A stretch of 62,956 bases of DNA from Bacteroidales bacterium (GCA_025358455.1 JANYJP010000116.1:1-62956), one strand, 5' to 3'. Shown: positions 9,801 through 18,330, counted from the stretch's first letter. Numbers and translations: made by a program. The notes: generated by a model from the letters alone, not told the origin.

Positions 9801-10220
9801 TTTCATTGCATTGGCTGAGGAATCACCACCCACAAGCTGAAGTTGTTTCATGAAGAAATCTTTAACTCCATTGTCTTTTTGACCTGTTGCATAACTTATA
9901 CAAATCTTTTCCCACATTGCTTTATCAACCTCTTTTCCCTTTTGGGTGAGAAACCGGGAGAAGCTTTCAACGGCGAATCTAGGGCGGGTATCATCTCCTG
10001 ATCCTGAGGGGATAATCTGATCGCAAATCTGCTTAATCCCCGGTTCACCAAGAAGAATCATATCGCCCATCAATTTGTCTGCGAACTGGCTGTCGTTTGC
10101 AGGAAGACGTGCAAGAAGATCAGCAACTTTTGTTTCGGTTGTTCTTTTATCCTGCGGGTATAAGGCCAGGGAAATCAACAGGAGTGAAAAACTAATAATA
10201 ATTATTTTCTGTAGTTTCAT
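6822..10220 (-). CDS. Large exported protein: HEAT-like repeats plus two DUF1080 (3-keto-glycoside hydrolase) domains
   Basis: The start is the ATG at 10220 (MKLQKIIIISFSLLLISLALYPQ, a signal peptide), giving about 1132 residues. Residues about 25-720 are helical HEAT/armadillo-type repeats with recurrent units such as DKDFNVRKEASEAIVKLSG and EDEQVKSAAMKALAGLA. Two DUF1080 (concanavalin-like) domains follow, one opening at about 730 (FTPMFNGKDLTGW) and the second at about 942 (FVSLFNGKNLNNWVG). Characterised DUF1080 members hydrolyse 3-keto disaccharides made by oxidation of the sugar C3. The gene lies 21 bp downstream of a Tat-exported Gfo/Idh/MocA oxidoreductase, the enzyme class that makes such 3-keto sugars, so joint action is plausible. 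The HEAT region probably serves for binding or assembly. Confidence 0.82.
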   Translation of the reverse strand: MKLQKIIIISFSLLLISLALYPQDKRTTETKVADLLARLPANDSQFADKLMGDMILLGEPGIKQICDQIIPSGSGDDTRPRFAVESFSRFLTQKGKEVDKAMWEKICISYATGQKDNGVKDFFMKQLQLVGGDSSANAMKVFLASKEICEPALAVIVAVGGKTAESILAESLRNQTLPCAAAVMNALANMKSQSAVNEYITWASGTDLNIKASAYNALAQSGSPLAYPVLSSAAQSVSYMWERTGATASLLNYARVIAQNGDIKTMDKICKLVISKCDENLNIQNKTAALDIYVSFHGINAMPDLLKAAANANDKYRSAAMRISLGIPGSEIVKKWITYFPKAIPAAKPEIITALGIRGDQLALPLITSSLSDKDFNVRKEASEAIVKLSGNQAINSLINYMLVFNNTPDQEAAKSALMRVMSNDNMHFLIPVLREGNLVAKKSAIELLAWNKDNKYFSEVLPFTAAEDEQVKSAAMKALAGLAAPDDQPKLIELLYVTTNPEYISDIQNALAVAAGKISDPEKKSSTILKGMEGSTQKEKIIPVLAKTGGREALSVVLKEFENGNSSTREVCFKTLTGWSDFSASSALYEICASGNKTFEGPAFEGYVGQISSAELPDEQKLLLFRKIMPFARSAERQNKILAEIGKLKTYQSLYFVAKYLDDPSTSGAAAKAAMYIALPSVNDRVGMYGDLVKKILIKVTGKLAGQESDYDKEMVNKYLAGMPADEGFTPMFNGKDLTGWQGLVENPVVRATMKPDELAKKQLEADKKVTGNWSVKDGCIWFNGAGANLCSIKEYGDFEMLVDWKISKEGDSGIYLRGSPQVQIWDTSRVEAGAQVGSGGLYNNQKNQAKPLKVADNPVGDWNTFRIIMIGEKVSVWLNGELVVDNVTMENYWDRNIPIFPKGAIELQAHGTDLAFRDIYAREISENEYNLTSEEKSEGFVSLFNGKNLNNWVGNKDSYIVENEMIVVKPNDGSGGNLYTGKEYADFVFRFEFQLTAAANNGLGIRAPLTGDAAYVGMELQILDDTAPVYANLQPYQYHGSVYGVIPSRRGFQKPVGEWNYEEVTAKGSRITIVLNGATIVDGDIAGPRDNGTMDHNDHPGLKNKTGHIGFLGHGSELKFKNIRIKDLSE

Positions 10221-10226
10221 TTTATT

Positions 10227-10250
10227 CAAATTTTCAAATTTTCAAATTTT
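10227..10250. repeat. Three tandem 8-bp repeats at an operon junction
   Basis: CAAATTTT is repeated three times in tandem, spanning the stop codon of the oxidoreductase gene and the leader of the DUF1080 gene. Such a tract can slip, which would change the spacing before the DUF1080 start. Confidence 0.6.
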
Positions 10251-11510
10251 CCACGGACCACGCATTGGCGGGTTAATGAGTCGGTTAGCTCCATCATCAT
10301 CGATGAACTGTTGTTTAATGGGGTCATATTTAAGGTTTCTCCCGAGCCGGAGTGCGATAATGCCAAGGTTCACAATTGAACAGGATCTGTGTCCGTTTGA
10401 TTCATTCAGTGCAAATTTTTTCCTTGTAAGTACCGATTCTGTGAAAGTACTTATCTGAGGTTCAGGATCAGGAAGTGATGCAATCAGTTTTTCCATATTT
10501 GGGATATCCGATTTAAATCCCTTAAATACCTTTCCATGAGGACCTTCTATATAAGCAGCATCTTTGTCGCGGTTTTCACCGTCAAGTATTATCTTGCATC
10601 CATCGGCATAAGTATATGTTATTCTTCGCCATGATCCTACCGCATCGTAATGCTGTTCGGGAGCATCTATTTCAATTGATACAGGACCGGTATCATCTTT
10701 CCCCAGCAGATATTGTACGGGGTCGAGATAGTGCTGACCCATATCACCCAGGCCACCTCCGTCATAGTCCCAGTAACCACGGAATTTTGCATGAACTCTT
10801 TCCGGATTATAAGGTTTATAAGGTGCAGGGCCCAGCCAAAGATCATAGTCCAGCTCAGGAGGTACGGGCATAGGCTTAAGATTATGAAGTCCACTCCAGT
10901 AAAATTTCCAGTCGTAGCCGGTTATTCCGCTAACTGTAACTTTAAGTGGCCAGCCGAGAACGCCGCTATCGACAAGTTTTTTAAGGGGTTTAACAGTAGT
11001 TCCGAGACCGTAAAACTCGTCTTTAAAACGGAACCATGTATTCAACCTAAACATTCGTCCGTACTTCTGAACTGCTTCCACTACTTTAATCCCCTCTCCG
11101 ATTGTGCGGGTCATTGGCTTTTCACACCATATATCTTTTCCAGCCTCAGCAGCTGTTTTGGCTATAATTCCATGCCAGTGAGGCGGAGTTGCAATATGTA
11201 TAATATCTATGTCAGGCCGCGCTATCAGCTCACGAAAATCGTGGTATCCGGTTACATTCCCTCCGGCTATAGCTATTGCCTGATCGAGGTGTGATTTATC
11301 AACATCGCAAACTGCAAGCAATTTTGTTCCTTCGTAAACTATATGTCCGCGCCCCATTCCTCCAACCCCTATAATTCCTTTTGTCAGTTGGTTACTGGGT
11401 GAAGTATATCCCTGCCCTCCAAGGACATGCCTTGGAACAATAGTAAATGCAAGTGCAGCAGCGGTTGTCTTCCTCAGGAAATCGCGTCTGCCTAGAATGG
11501 ACTTTTTCAT
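10242..11510 (-). CDS. Tat-exported Gfo/Idh/MocA family oxidoreductase
   Basis: This 422-residue NAD(P)-dependent sugar dehydrogenase type protein has a twin-arginine signal at the N-terminus (GRRDFLRKTTAAALAFTIVP), so it is exported folded with its cofactor. The Rossmann domain opens with KGIIGVGGMGRGH (about residues 43-56), and the family's EKP motif is present in WCEKPMTRTIGEG. The C-terminal alpha/beta substrate domain contains the LGDMGQHYLDPVQYLLG segment. Related Bacteroidota enzymes oxidise glycosides at C3 or act on other sugars. It is the first gene of a probable operon with the HEAT-DUF1080 gene. Substrate and product are inferred from the neighbour, not from the sequence alone. 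Confidence 0.85.
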   Translation of the reverse strand: MKKSILGRRDFLRKTTAAALAFTIVPRHVLGGQGYTSPSNQLTKGIIGVGGMGRGHIVYEGTKLLAVCDVDKSHLDQAIAIAGGNVTGYHDFRELIARPDIDIIHIATPPHWHGIIAKTAAEAGKDIWCEKPMTRTIGEGIKVVEAVQKYGRMFRLNTWFRFKDEFYGLGTTVKPLKKLVDSGVLGWPLKVTVSGITGYDWKFYWSGLHNLKPMPVPPELDYDLWLGPAPYKPYNPERVHAKFRGYWDYDGGGLGDMGQHYLDPVQYLLGKDDTGPVSIEIDAPEQHYDAVGSWRRITYTYADGCKIILDGENRDKDAAYIEGPHGKVFKGFKSDIPNMEKLIASLPDPEPQISTFTESVLTRKKFALNESNGHRSCSIVNLGIIALRLGRNLKYDPIKQQFIDDDGANRLINPPMRGPWKI

Positions 11511-12253
11511 AGTATTTTGTTTTATATTGATAGTAGAAAATTTAAAAGCGTCAAGTGTCGGACATCAGGCGTCAGTCATCAGGCGCCGGGTATTATATAT
11601 AGTAAAAAAATTAAAGAATCAGAATAATTATTTGATACTGCAATTTGCACGTTTAAAACTCAATTTACAAGTACGGAAAGTTCTATTTTTTGAGAACAAC
11701 AGGTACGATTCCTGCCGGCAGAAGATTAAAAAGAGGAACCCCCTTCATATTGTGTGTATTTTCTGTCTTGAAAATTTCACATCTGAAGGGGGATGGATTG
11801 TTCCGGAGGATTAGGGAAATTGGGGAATAGGGAACTCCGGAACAAAGAAGAATTAACCTAAAACTCTATTTTCTTACATCTTTCTGATATTAATAATTAT
11901 TCCGGGAGAATTTAAAATTCTATTGCTTAGTCGGGGTGAGAGGTCGCCATTACGGATCATTCCTGCACGCGGACGAATCTTCACTTCCAACAAAGTCAGG
12001 AATACTAAGAGAGACATTAGCATCAGAATATTAATTGATGAATCAAACTTTATATAATTAAGAAAGAATTGCTGCATTGACTAACAGTTGTTCAAACCCA
12101 GTGCTAATGTAGTTTGATCTCATGGAAAAAGCCACTAATATATGAGGTTTTGTACGAACGAACAGATTTAGTGTATATACTAAGCTCCTGATTGGATGAA
12201 GGTACTCTATACAGAAAAAATGAATACGAAGTCCTGGAAACTGATTTGCTAAC
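11511..12253. other. 743-bp intergenic region with stacked inverted repeats
   Basis: No convincing gene is visible. The region holds CATCAGGCG twice (11563-11571 and 11577-11585), a 9-bp perfect inverted repeat (11739-11747 with 11784-11792) and an 11-bp perfect inverted repeat (11798-11808 with 11835-11845). Short frames at 11497-11814 (+) and 11874-12077 (-) lack any family resemblance. The stretch separates the Tat oxidoreductase operon from the LytTR operon. Confidence 0.55.
11739..11845. repeat. Two adjacent long-stem inverted repeats
   Basis: CCCCCTTCA (11739-11747) pairs with TGAAGGGGG (11784-11792), and six bases later TTGTTCCGGAG (11798-11808) pairs with CTCCGGAACAA (11835-11845). 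Both pairings are perfect. Two such stems back to back suggest a structured RNA, a decayed miniature element, or a recombination remnant. Confidence 0.55.
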
Positions 12254-12997
12254 TTACCGCTTTATCTTTTCAATCAGTTCTGCAATTAGGTCATGCGATA
12301 TATCACATTTGAATTCCACTCCATCCTTAACCATTATACATTGCAACTGTTTTGAATTGATCTTTTTCAGATAATCCATATTAATAATAAATGACCGGTT
12401 AATTCTAAAGAATTTTTCATTTGGTAGCATATCTTTGATCTTCCCTATCAGCATTGTAACTGTTTCAGTTCTGTTCACATTAAGATGGAAAATCGAATAA
12501 TTTCCTGCTGCTTCAACATAAATGATTTCAAGGGGATCAATAAAAACCACTCCGGAAATGTTCCTGAACATAAGCTTTTTGTATGATTCAATAAGTAAAT
12601 CAGCTTTTTGAAGTTGTGAGGATGATTTCGAATCGATACATCGTAGAATTGAATCATTCAGTCTTAGCGGATCAACAGGTTTTAATAAATAATCAAATGC
12701 TGCATACTGAAAAGCCTTTACTGCAAACTCATCATAGGCAGTAGTAAATATAATATACGGGTTGACCGACTTGATCTTTCTGAGGTCATCAAGGATTTCA
12801 AAACCACTTTTACCCGGCATTTTAATATCAAGGAACAGGATATCCGGAGCTGAAGAAACTATGATTTCAATGGCTTCACAGGGATCAGAAGTTGATCCTA
12901 CCACTTCTGCATGGCCATTTTCAAATATCAAATTATGAAGTAGTTGAAGCGATTCAGCCTCATCCTCAATTATTACTGCTTTTAACAGATGGTTCAT
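12254..12997 (-). CDS. LytTR-family response regulator
   Basis: This 247-residue protein has an N-terminal receiver domain (residues about 5-120) with the acidic pair E11/D12, the phosphoacceptor D57 in ILFLDIKMPG, and the conserved lysine in YLLKPVDP. A LytTR DNA-binding domain follows (about 150-245; VFIDPLEIIYVEAAGNYSIFHLN and FFRINRSFIINMDYLKKI). Its kinase partner is encoded 12 bp upstream on the same strand. It is the last gene of a probable ROK-MFS-kinase-regulator operon, so its likely targets are the sugar genes of this region. Confidence 0.92.
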   Translation of the reverse strand: MNHLLKAVIIEDEAESLQLLHNLIFENGHAEVVGSTSDPCEAIEIIVSSAPDILFLDIKMPGKSGFEILDDLRKIKSVNPYIIFTTAYDEFAVKAFQYAAFDYLLKPVDPLRLNDSILRCIDSKSSSQLQKADLLIESYKKLMFRNISGVVFIDPLEIIYVEAAGNYSIFHLNVNRTETVTMLIGKIKDMLPNEKFFRINRSFIINMDYLKKINSKQLQCIMVKDGVEFKCDISHDLIAELIEKIKR

Positions 12998-13009
12998 GAT
13001 AATAAAAGA

Positions 13010-15967
13010 TTAATTAAATTTATTGAATCCAAACAGATAATCGCCGGGGATAAAGATTTTCACTTCAGTTCCGGATGGATGGCTTCCGACACCATACAAG
13101 TCAACCAGTTCAATTGTCGTCTTGTTTTTATTGTTTCTGTTCATCTGATCAAAGAGTCCGGTAATAATCTTAATTCCATTGCCGGTACCACCTGTATTCT
13201 GTTGTCTGGCAGCAACCCTGCCTATACCATTATCGATAACAGTTATTTCAAGTCCTGAACTGATATTTGACAGGTTGATGTCTACCCTTCCTCCTTCTCT
13301 CCGGCTTTCTAGTCCATGCTTAATGGAATTTTCTACAAATGTCTGTATTGTCAGTTTTGGTATTTCCTGTAGCATGTTCACATTTTCATTGACGGTAATA
13401 TTCCAATTAAACCGGTCTCCGAATCTAAGCTTCTGAACTTCACAATAGCTTTTGACAAAAGCGAGCTCTTCTTCAAGTGGTTTGATGATCAGAGAGCCAT
13501 CATTAAGAACTGTCCTTAGCAGAGCGGATAATTTTAATAAGTAATCGTAAGCCTCTTCTTTTTTCCCCTTCATTATCAGGGAGCCTACTGAAGACAGAAC
13601 ATTAAATGTAAAATGAGGATCAAACTGTTTAATCACTGATCCAATTTGCAAGTGTGATAGTTCTGAGTGAAGCTTCTCCTGTTCTCTCTTTATCTTATGC
13701 CGGTATTTCATTATTACCCATGTTATCAGAACTGAAATAATTATAGTAAGTACAACTATCAATATCTTGTACATAAGTGTTTGCCAAAAAGCAGGTTTTA
13801 TAATAATATTAACTGCACGGGGTTCCTTAATCCCTATTCCATCAGCATTAAATGATTTTACCTGGAATGTATAACGCCCGGGAGGAAGATTTTCATAAAC
13901 AGCCTTACGACCGTGGCCCAGCGATGACCACACTTCTTCATAACCGGATAAGCGGTATTGATAATTTACTTTTTCAGGATTGGTTGTTGAGATTCCTATA
14001 AAGCTTATTCGAACAGTGTTCTGCTTCCTGTTAAGGTTTATTTCGCCATTTTTACTATAAAATAGTTGTGGCTCATTTATTGGTTCCCATGTAAGACTAT
14101 CCGTCTTATAATCTACTCCCGTGATATATGTTTCAGGGCGAAATCTGTTTGTTTTAAGCTTACGAGGGTCCAGTATATCTACACCTTCCGAAGTAAGTAT
14201 CATATATTTGCCATCACGGTTTTTAATGATCCCATTATCAAGGCAGTCATTTCCTGAAAAGCCATCACTTTTATCGTATATCTTGTAATAGTCAGGGTTT
14301 TTACTGTAGAATTTTTTAAGATCAATGATACAAATGTCTGTAGTACGTCCTACCAAAACAGAAGAACTATCCATAACAATCAAGCTGTTTGCCGGTTTGT
14401 TAATTGATTCCGGAATGGCATGTATGAAACTTTTAGAATCTTTATATTTAAAGTAGAGTCCTTCCTCTGAAGTAACCCATAGTCCACCTCTGCTGTCCTT
14501 GTCTATTGTATACGTGTAAGTCTGGGGTATCACACTATCTCTGATCTGCTGAAAATGCGCCCCATCGAAAAGCACTAAACCCTTATGACCTGAAAGCCAG
14601 CACTTGCCTGAATCTTCTCTTACAGCTCCTTCAATAACACCCAAATAGTCATCAGTGAATTCAGGGAAGATTTTCATGGAGCCACCCTTAAGATAGTATA
14701 AGCCCCTGCTCGTTCCAAATAGTACCGATTTATCGGCAATATCCTCATAGATATAACAAACCTGAGCATCATGCGGGATCCCTTTAATTATTGAAAAGGA
14801 TTTCCCGTTCCAGACAAGAACTCCCTGGTTGGTTGAAAAAAATATATCACCATTTGACATTTTACTGCTCCCCTTATAAAATCCAATAGTCTTCCTATTA
14901 AAAAAGGTTTTATATTCGTTTCTTAACCTGAATTCTTTCCCATCATATTCCTGAAGATCTCCATATAATGATCCAAACCACAAATGCCCATTCTTATCCT
15001 GGGATAATGCCCAGATAGAATTCGCTAGTCCATCGGCAATCCCTATCTTTGAGAATGCTGTCGAAATTAGTCTGTAAAGATTTTTTTCAGTGGCAATCCA
15101 TATATTTCCTTCATGGTCAATTATATGGTTTGTTGCATTACCAAACGGCAGTTTTATCAGAAATTCGGATCTGTCAATTATTAAATCCAGATAATTATTC
15201 ATTTCCGACCTGCTGATAATTCTAATCTCAGATATCCCTGATTTTTTCTGATTTAATAGTTTAAGTGAACCATTTGCATATTCAAATGCCTTATCATCAG
15301 AGGTAAATACTATCTGATCCTGTTCAACTGATATGGAATTAAATTTCTTTTCTGATATCTGGGTTAATCTATTGTTTTTCCATGATAACGCCCTCCCTTT
15401 TTTATCCAGTAAGAGCAGTTCATTATTGTTCGTTTTAAAAAAATAATTTTCTATATCAAGAGTATCAAGGGCAGTAAATGACCCGGAATAGTCAGAGTAG
15501 ACTCCATCTTTGAAGTTTACAAGTCCGGAGATACTATCTACAGGATCAAAATTAATTAGTAAAAAATTATCAGCAATCCCGGTTGGTGTTCCTGATGAAA
15601 ATGAGAAACTGTATGAATCTCCCGGAGGTGGAAAATAAGTAAATTTCAGGCCATCAAACTTTGACAAACCGCGTGATGATAGGGCATAGATATACCCATT
15701 ATAATCTTCAAAAATCTGATTTATATAGTTGGATGGCAGTCCATCATTCTTAAAATAATTCCGGAACTCAATGCCATCGAATCTCGACACACCGTTCCGG
15801 GTTGATATCCAAAGATAACCCCTGCTGTCCTGGAAGATTCCTGAACTCTGGCTTTGAGGAAGCCCGTCCATAACAGTATATTCGCGAAACGGATAACTCT
15901 GTGAATAGAGAACTTTCTCCCCAAATAAGAGGCACCCCAATATTAATAGGATAAAAAGACCTCTCAT
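13010..15967 (-). CDS. LytS-type sensor histidine kinase with periplasmic two-component-regulator propeller
   Basis: This 985-residue protein has a signal/anchor (about residues 1-22). A long periplasmic region (to about 665) is built from regulator-propeller blades, for example DSRGYLWISTRNGVSRFDG, EDYNGYIYALSSRGLSKFDG, DKNGHLWFGSLYGDLQEYDG and DSRGGLWVTSEEGLYF. A Y_Y_Y domain follows (about 670-715), then a single membrane helix (about 730-752) and a LytS-type kinase core with HFTFNVLSSVGSL (phosphoacceptor His about 783) and the N-box TFVENSIKHGLE and G-box DNGIGR. Unlike hybrid two-component systems of polysaccharide utilisation loci, receiver and DNA-binding domains are on a separate protein, encoded 12 bp downstream. 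The ligand is probably a sugar or glycan fragment, because the gene is the third of an apparent operon with a sugar kinase and transporter. Confidence 0.9.
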   Translation of the reverse strand: MRGLFILLILGCLLFGEKVLYSQSYPFREYTVMDGLPQSQSSGIFQDSRGYLWISTRNGVSRFDGIEFRNYFKNDGLPSNYINQIFEDYNGYIYALSSRGLSKFDGLKFTYFPPPGDSYSFSFSSGTPTGIADNFLLINFDPVDSISGLVNFKDGVYSDYSGSFTALDTLDIENYFFKTNNNELLLLDKKGRALSWKNNRLTQISEKKFNSISVEQDQIVFTSDDKAFEYANGSLKLLNQKKSGISEIRIISRSEMNNYLDLIIDRSEFLIKLPFGNATNHIIDHEGNIWIATEKNLYRLISTAFSKIGIADGLANSIWALSQDKNGHLWFGSLYGDLQEYDGKEFRLRNEYKTFFNRKTIGFYKGSSKMSNGDIFFSTNQGVLVWNGKSFSIIKGIPHDAQVCYIYEDIADKSVLFGTSRGLYYLKGGSMKIFPEFTDDYLGVIEGAVREDSGKCWLSGHKGLVLFDGAHFQQIRDSVIPQTYTYTIDKDSRGGLWVTSEEGLYFKYKDSKSFIHAIPESINKPANSLIVMDSSSVLVGRTTDICIIDLKKFYSKNPDYYKIYDKSDGFSGNDCLDNGIIKNRDGKYMILTSEGVDILDPRKLKTNRFRPETYITGVDYKTDSLTWEPINEPQLFYSKNGEINLNRKQNTVRISFIGISTTNPEKVNYQYRLSGYEEVWSSLGHGRKAVYENLPPGRYTFQVKSFNADGIGIKEPRAVNIIIKPAFWQTLMYKILIVVLTIIISVLITWVIMKYRHKIKREQEKLHSELSHLQIGSVIKQFDPHFTFNVLSSVGSLIMKGKKEEAYDYLLKLSALLRTVLNDGSLIIKPLEEELAFVKSYCEVQKLRFGDRFNWNITVNENVNMLQEIPKLTIQTFVENSIKHGLESRREGGRVDINLSNISSGLEITVIDNGIGRVAARQQNTGGTGNGIKIITGLFDQMNRNNKNKTTIELVDLYGVGSHPSGTEVKIFIPGDYLFGFNKFN

Positions 15968-15992
15968 TTTTCCTATGTATTGACGAGTAATT

Positions 15993-17147
15993 CTATTTCT
16001 TCAGGCTATATACTGAAACTGATAACAGATAAATCATACAAACTATAAGGATTGACATCCCTATAGCAACACTGCTCAAATCGCTTACATATCCGATTAA
16101 TAACGGTATTACTGCACCACCAGAAATTGCCATCATCATAAGTCCTGAAATTTCATTGCTGCGTGTTGGATATTTCTCAACAGTAATGGAGAAGACCAAC
16201 GGAAAAATATTTGCAACAGCAAGCCCTATCATGAAAACAAGACCCCATGCAATCACAGGCGAATGAATTAGCAAAATTGCCGCCAGACTTAATATTCCCA
16301 GAATTGACGTCCACACAAAGAATTTACGTGAGGATATTCTTGTAAGCATAATAGCTCCCGCAAATGTACCAAGCATACGTCCGAAGAAATATACGCTTCG
16401 TCCCGATTCTGCTGCAGTAGAATCAATCCCGAACTGTTTTACAAGGAAATTTCCGGAATTTGAGTTAAAACCAACATCTATACCTACCACCAGAAAAATG
16501 GATATAACCATCATCAGAACAAAGCCTGTGCCCAGCAATTTGAAGGAAGAAGTAAATGTTGCTTTACTTTCTGCCAGTTCTCCTTCGTCAATTTTCGTCA
16601 GAGCCAACCATATAACAGAAAGAATAGAAACTATGCCGAATACCAGGAATAAAAGTTTCCAGTCATGCGTGAAATGTGCAGCAAAAACAGCAGCCAGCGG
16701 AGCTCCGATCATAGATCCTATAGCCTTTACAAATTGTGAAAAGCTTAAAAAGCTTGAAGCCCGGTTTGAAGGAACTACATATACCATAAGTGGATTAGCA
16801 GAAACCTGCACTATTGTGTTTCCAATCCCAAGCAGTGCAAATCCGACAAGAACCATAGCAAAAGTATAGAAGAAAAAAGGCACCAGTAATCCTAATGCTG
16901 TTACAACCATGCCCATGTTTAACATATACCTTTTACCAAGTCGCGACTGCATAACACCCACAGGAACAGAAAGCAGAAGAAACCAGAGAAAAGCCGCGGA
17001 CGGAATTAACTGTGCCAGTGTGGCGCTCAGGTTCATGTCCTTACTTACCCGGTCAACTCCTATGCCGACAAGGTCAACGAAACTCATGACAAAGAATGCC
17101 ATAAGGACAGGTGCTATTTTGGAAATGTTTACTTTTTGTGTATTCAT
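15993..17147 (-). CDS. Sugar MFS transporter
   Basis: This 384-residue integral membrane protein has about twelve hydrophobic segments. Features include the family's AFFVMSFVDLVGIGVDRVSKD first helix, the VGVMQSRLGKRYMLNMGM cytoplasmic loop (the conserved MFS loop 2-3) and ISGLMMMAISGGAVIPLLIGYVSD near the end. It resembles FucP/GluP-type sugar:proton symporters of Bacteroidota, though no residue seen here fixes the sugar. It lies 31 bp downstream of the ROK kinase gene and 25 bp upstream of the sensor kinase gene, all on one strand, which supports a role in taking up the sugar that the kinase phosphorylates and the sensor detects. Confidence 0.85.
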   Translation of the reverse strand: MNTQKVNISKIAPVLMAFFVMSFVDLVGIGVDRVSKDMNLSATLAQLIPSAAFLWFLLLSVPVGVMQSRLGKRYMLNMGMVVTALGLLVPFFFYTFAMVLVGFALLGIGNTIVQVSANPLMVYVVPSNRASSFLSFSQFVKAIGSMIGAPLAAVFAAHFTHDWKLLFLVFGIVSILSVIWLALTKIDEGELAESKATFTSSFKLLGTGFVLMMVISIFLVVGIDVGFNSNSGNFLVKQFGIDSTAAESGRSVYFFGRMLGTFAGAIMLTRISSRKFFVWTSILGILSLAAILLIHSPVIAWGLVFMIGLAVANIFPLVFSITVEKYPTRSNEISGLMMMAISGGAVIPLLIGYVSDLSSVAIGMSILIVCMIYLLSVSVYSLKK

Positions 17148-17178
17148 GATACCAGAGTTTAGAGGTTAGAGTTTGGGG

Positions 17179-18114
17179 TTACATCAATGGAAGAGCATGC
17201 TGAACAGATTTCCAGAAATCGTCATCAAGCAGATAAGCGCTTCCGATAAGCGCTGCATCTTCTTTCAGTGTTGAAAGTTTTACTACGCAATTACAATTCT
17301 CCTTTTTAAGACGAGCTTCAAAAACATCACCAAAAAGGCTGTAGGCATGTGAAATATTTCCTCCGATAACGAGTACTTCAGCTTTGAACTTTTTAAGCCA
17401 TGGCGCGAGGAATAATGCAGCTTTGTCTCCAAATTCCGTAAATAAATCCCTGACTATCTTATCAGAAGGGGCAAGTTCTGCCATCTCTTTTACTCCACTA
17501 AGTTCTTTACCGGTAATATTTTTATATTGTTTTATAAACCAGCGTGTTGAGAAATAATCATCAGCTATACCGTCAAGATAAGGTAAATGATAAACGCAAC
17601 CAAGTTTTGGTACCTCCGGCCCATCAACAATAGGAATCCGGTTATTTATAAATGCAGATCCAAAGCCGGTGCCCAGTGTGATGGAAAGCGACCTTTTTGC
17701 CTTTATAGCACTTCCTGCCCATGCCTCTCCAACAGCAAATGACGAAGCATCATTCATAAATCTGATAAGGAAGCCTTCCGGTACTTCAAGACTGCTTGAA
17801 ATAGCATCGGTAATATTAATACCATATAGATTCTCATATTTTGCCACACCTCTTATATAACAGATTCCTTTTACATAATCGAACGGACCGGGCATCGCAA
17901 AACCAATTCCTTTTACCTTATCAAACGGTACTTTAGATAAAACACCTGACAGTGCTTCTGACCATACATCAATAATAACGCTGGACTGAGCCTGATTATT
18001 AACTGCCCTTTCAGTTAATGTTTCTTTAAGTATTTTCCCGGTAAGAAGATCAATAGCGGCACAACTGATATGGCTTCCACCGATATCAGTGCCTATCGCG
18101 ATGTTTTTATTCAT
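17179..18114 (-). CDS. ROK family sugar kinase (glucokinase-like)
   Basis: This 311-residue protein has the ASKHA phosphate-1 motif in IGTDIGGSHISCAAIDL (residues 6-22) and the phosphate-2 segment SITLGTGFGSAFINN. The EVLVIGGNISHAYSLFGD segment near the C-terminus is the adenosine region. ROK kinases phosphorylate glucose, N-acetylglucosamine, fructose or mannose at the expense of ATP. The CxCGxxGCxE zinc motif usual in the family is not present; its place is taken by PKLGCVYHLPYLDG, as in a subset of divergent glucokinases. It is the first gene of an apparent four-gene operon with the sugar transporter, sensor kinase and regulator. The exact substrate cannot be read from the sequence. Confidence 0.82.
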   Translation of the reverse strand: MNKNIAIGTDIGGSHISCAAIDLLTGKILKETLTERAVNNQAQSSVIIDVWSEALSGVLSKVPFDKVKGIGFAMPGPFDYVKGICYIRGVAKYENLYGINITDAISSSLEVPEGFLIRFMNDASSFAVGEAWAGSAIKAKRSLSITLGTGFGSAFINNRIPIVDGPEVPKLGCVYHLPYLDGIADDYFSTRWFIKQYKNITGKELSGVKEMAELAPSDKIVRDLFTEFGDKAALFLAPWLKKFKAEVLVIGGNISHAYSLFGDVFEARLKKENCNCVVKLSTLKEDAALIGSAYLLDDDFWKSVQHALPLM

Positions 18115-18169
18115 AAATTAGAATTATATCAGGATAAAAAATATTTTTAAATCTGCCGTTGAAAATATC

Positions 18170-18177
18170 TAAATTTG
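18170..18177 (+). promoter_or_regulatory. Possible -7 element far upstream of the malic enzyme gene
   Basis: TAAATTTG matches the TAnnTTTG consensus but lies about 150 bp before the start codon. A weaker match, TAATTTCG at 18300-18307, is at a more usual distance. Neither has a convincing TTTG -33 box. Confidence 0.25.
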
Positions 18178-18330
18178 TTATCAATGCAAAATAAATTCAG
18201 ATGATAAAAAAATTAAATCATACGGAATTTACTTCAATCTGTTTTACAGCAGTTCTAAAACATATGATTAAACTCATAAATAGAGTTGGCAAAATGTTGT
18301 AATTTCGAATGAAAATAAAACTTTAATATC

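Noticed and set aside
10227-10250. Triple 8-bp repeat as a CRISPR-like or recombination array
   Set aside because: The units are directly adjacent without spacers and only A/T-rich; it is a simple tandem repeat.
10713-11294. 193-residue open frame on the plus strand inside the oxidoreductase gene
   Set aside because: It is antisense to a gene with firm family motifs, has no recognisable domain, and is best explained as a shadow of that gene.
11874-12077. 67-residue minus-strand frame with a hydrophobic N-terminus
   Set aside because: It lacks a recognisable domain, and its composition and surroundings look like non-coding DNA with repeats.
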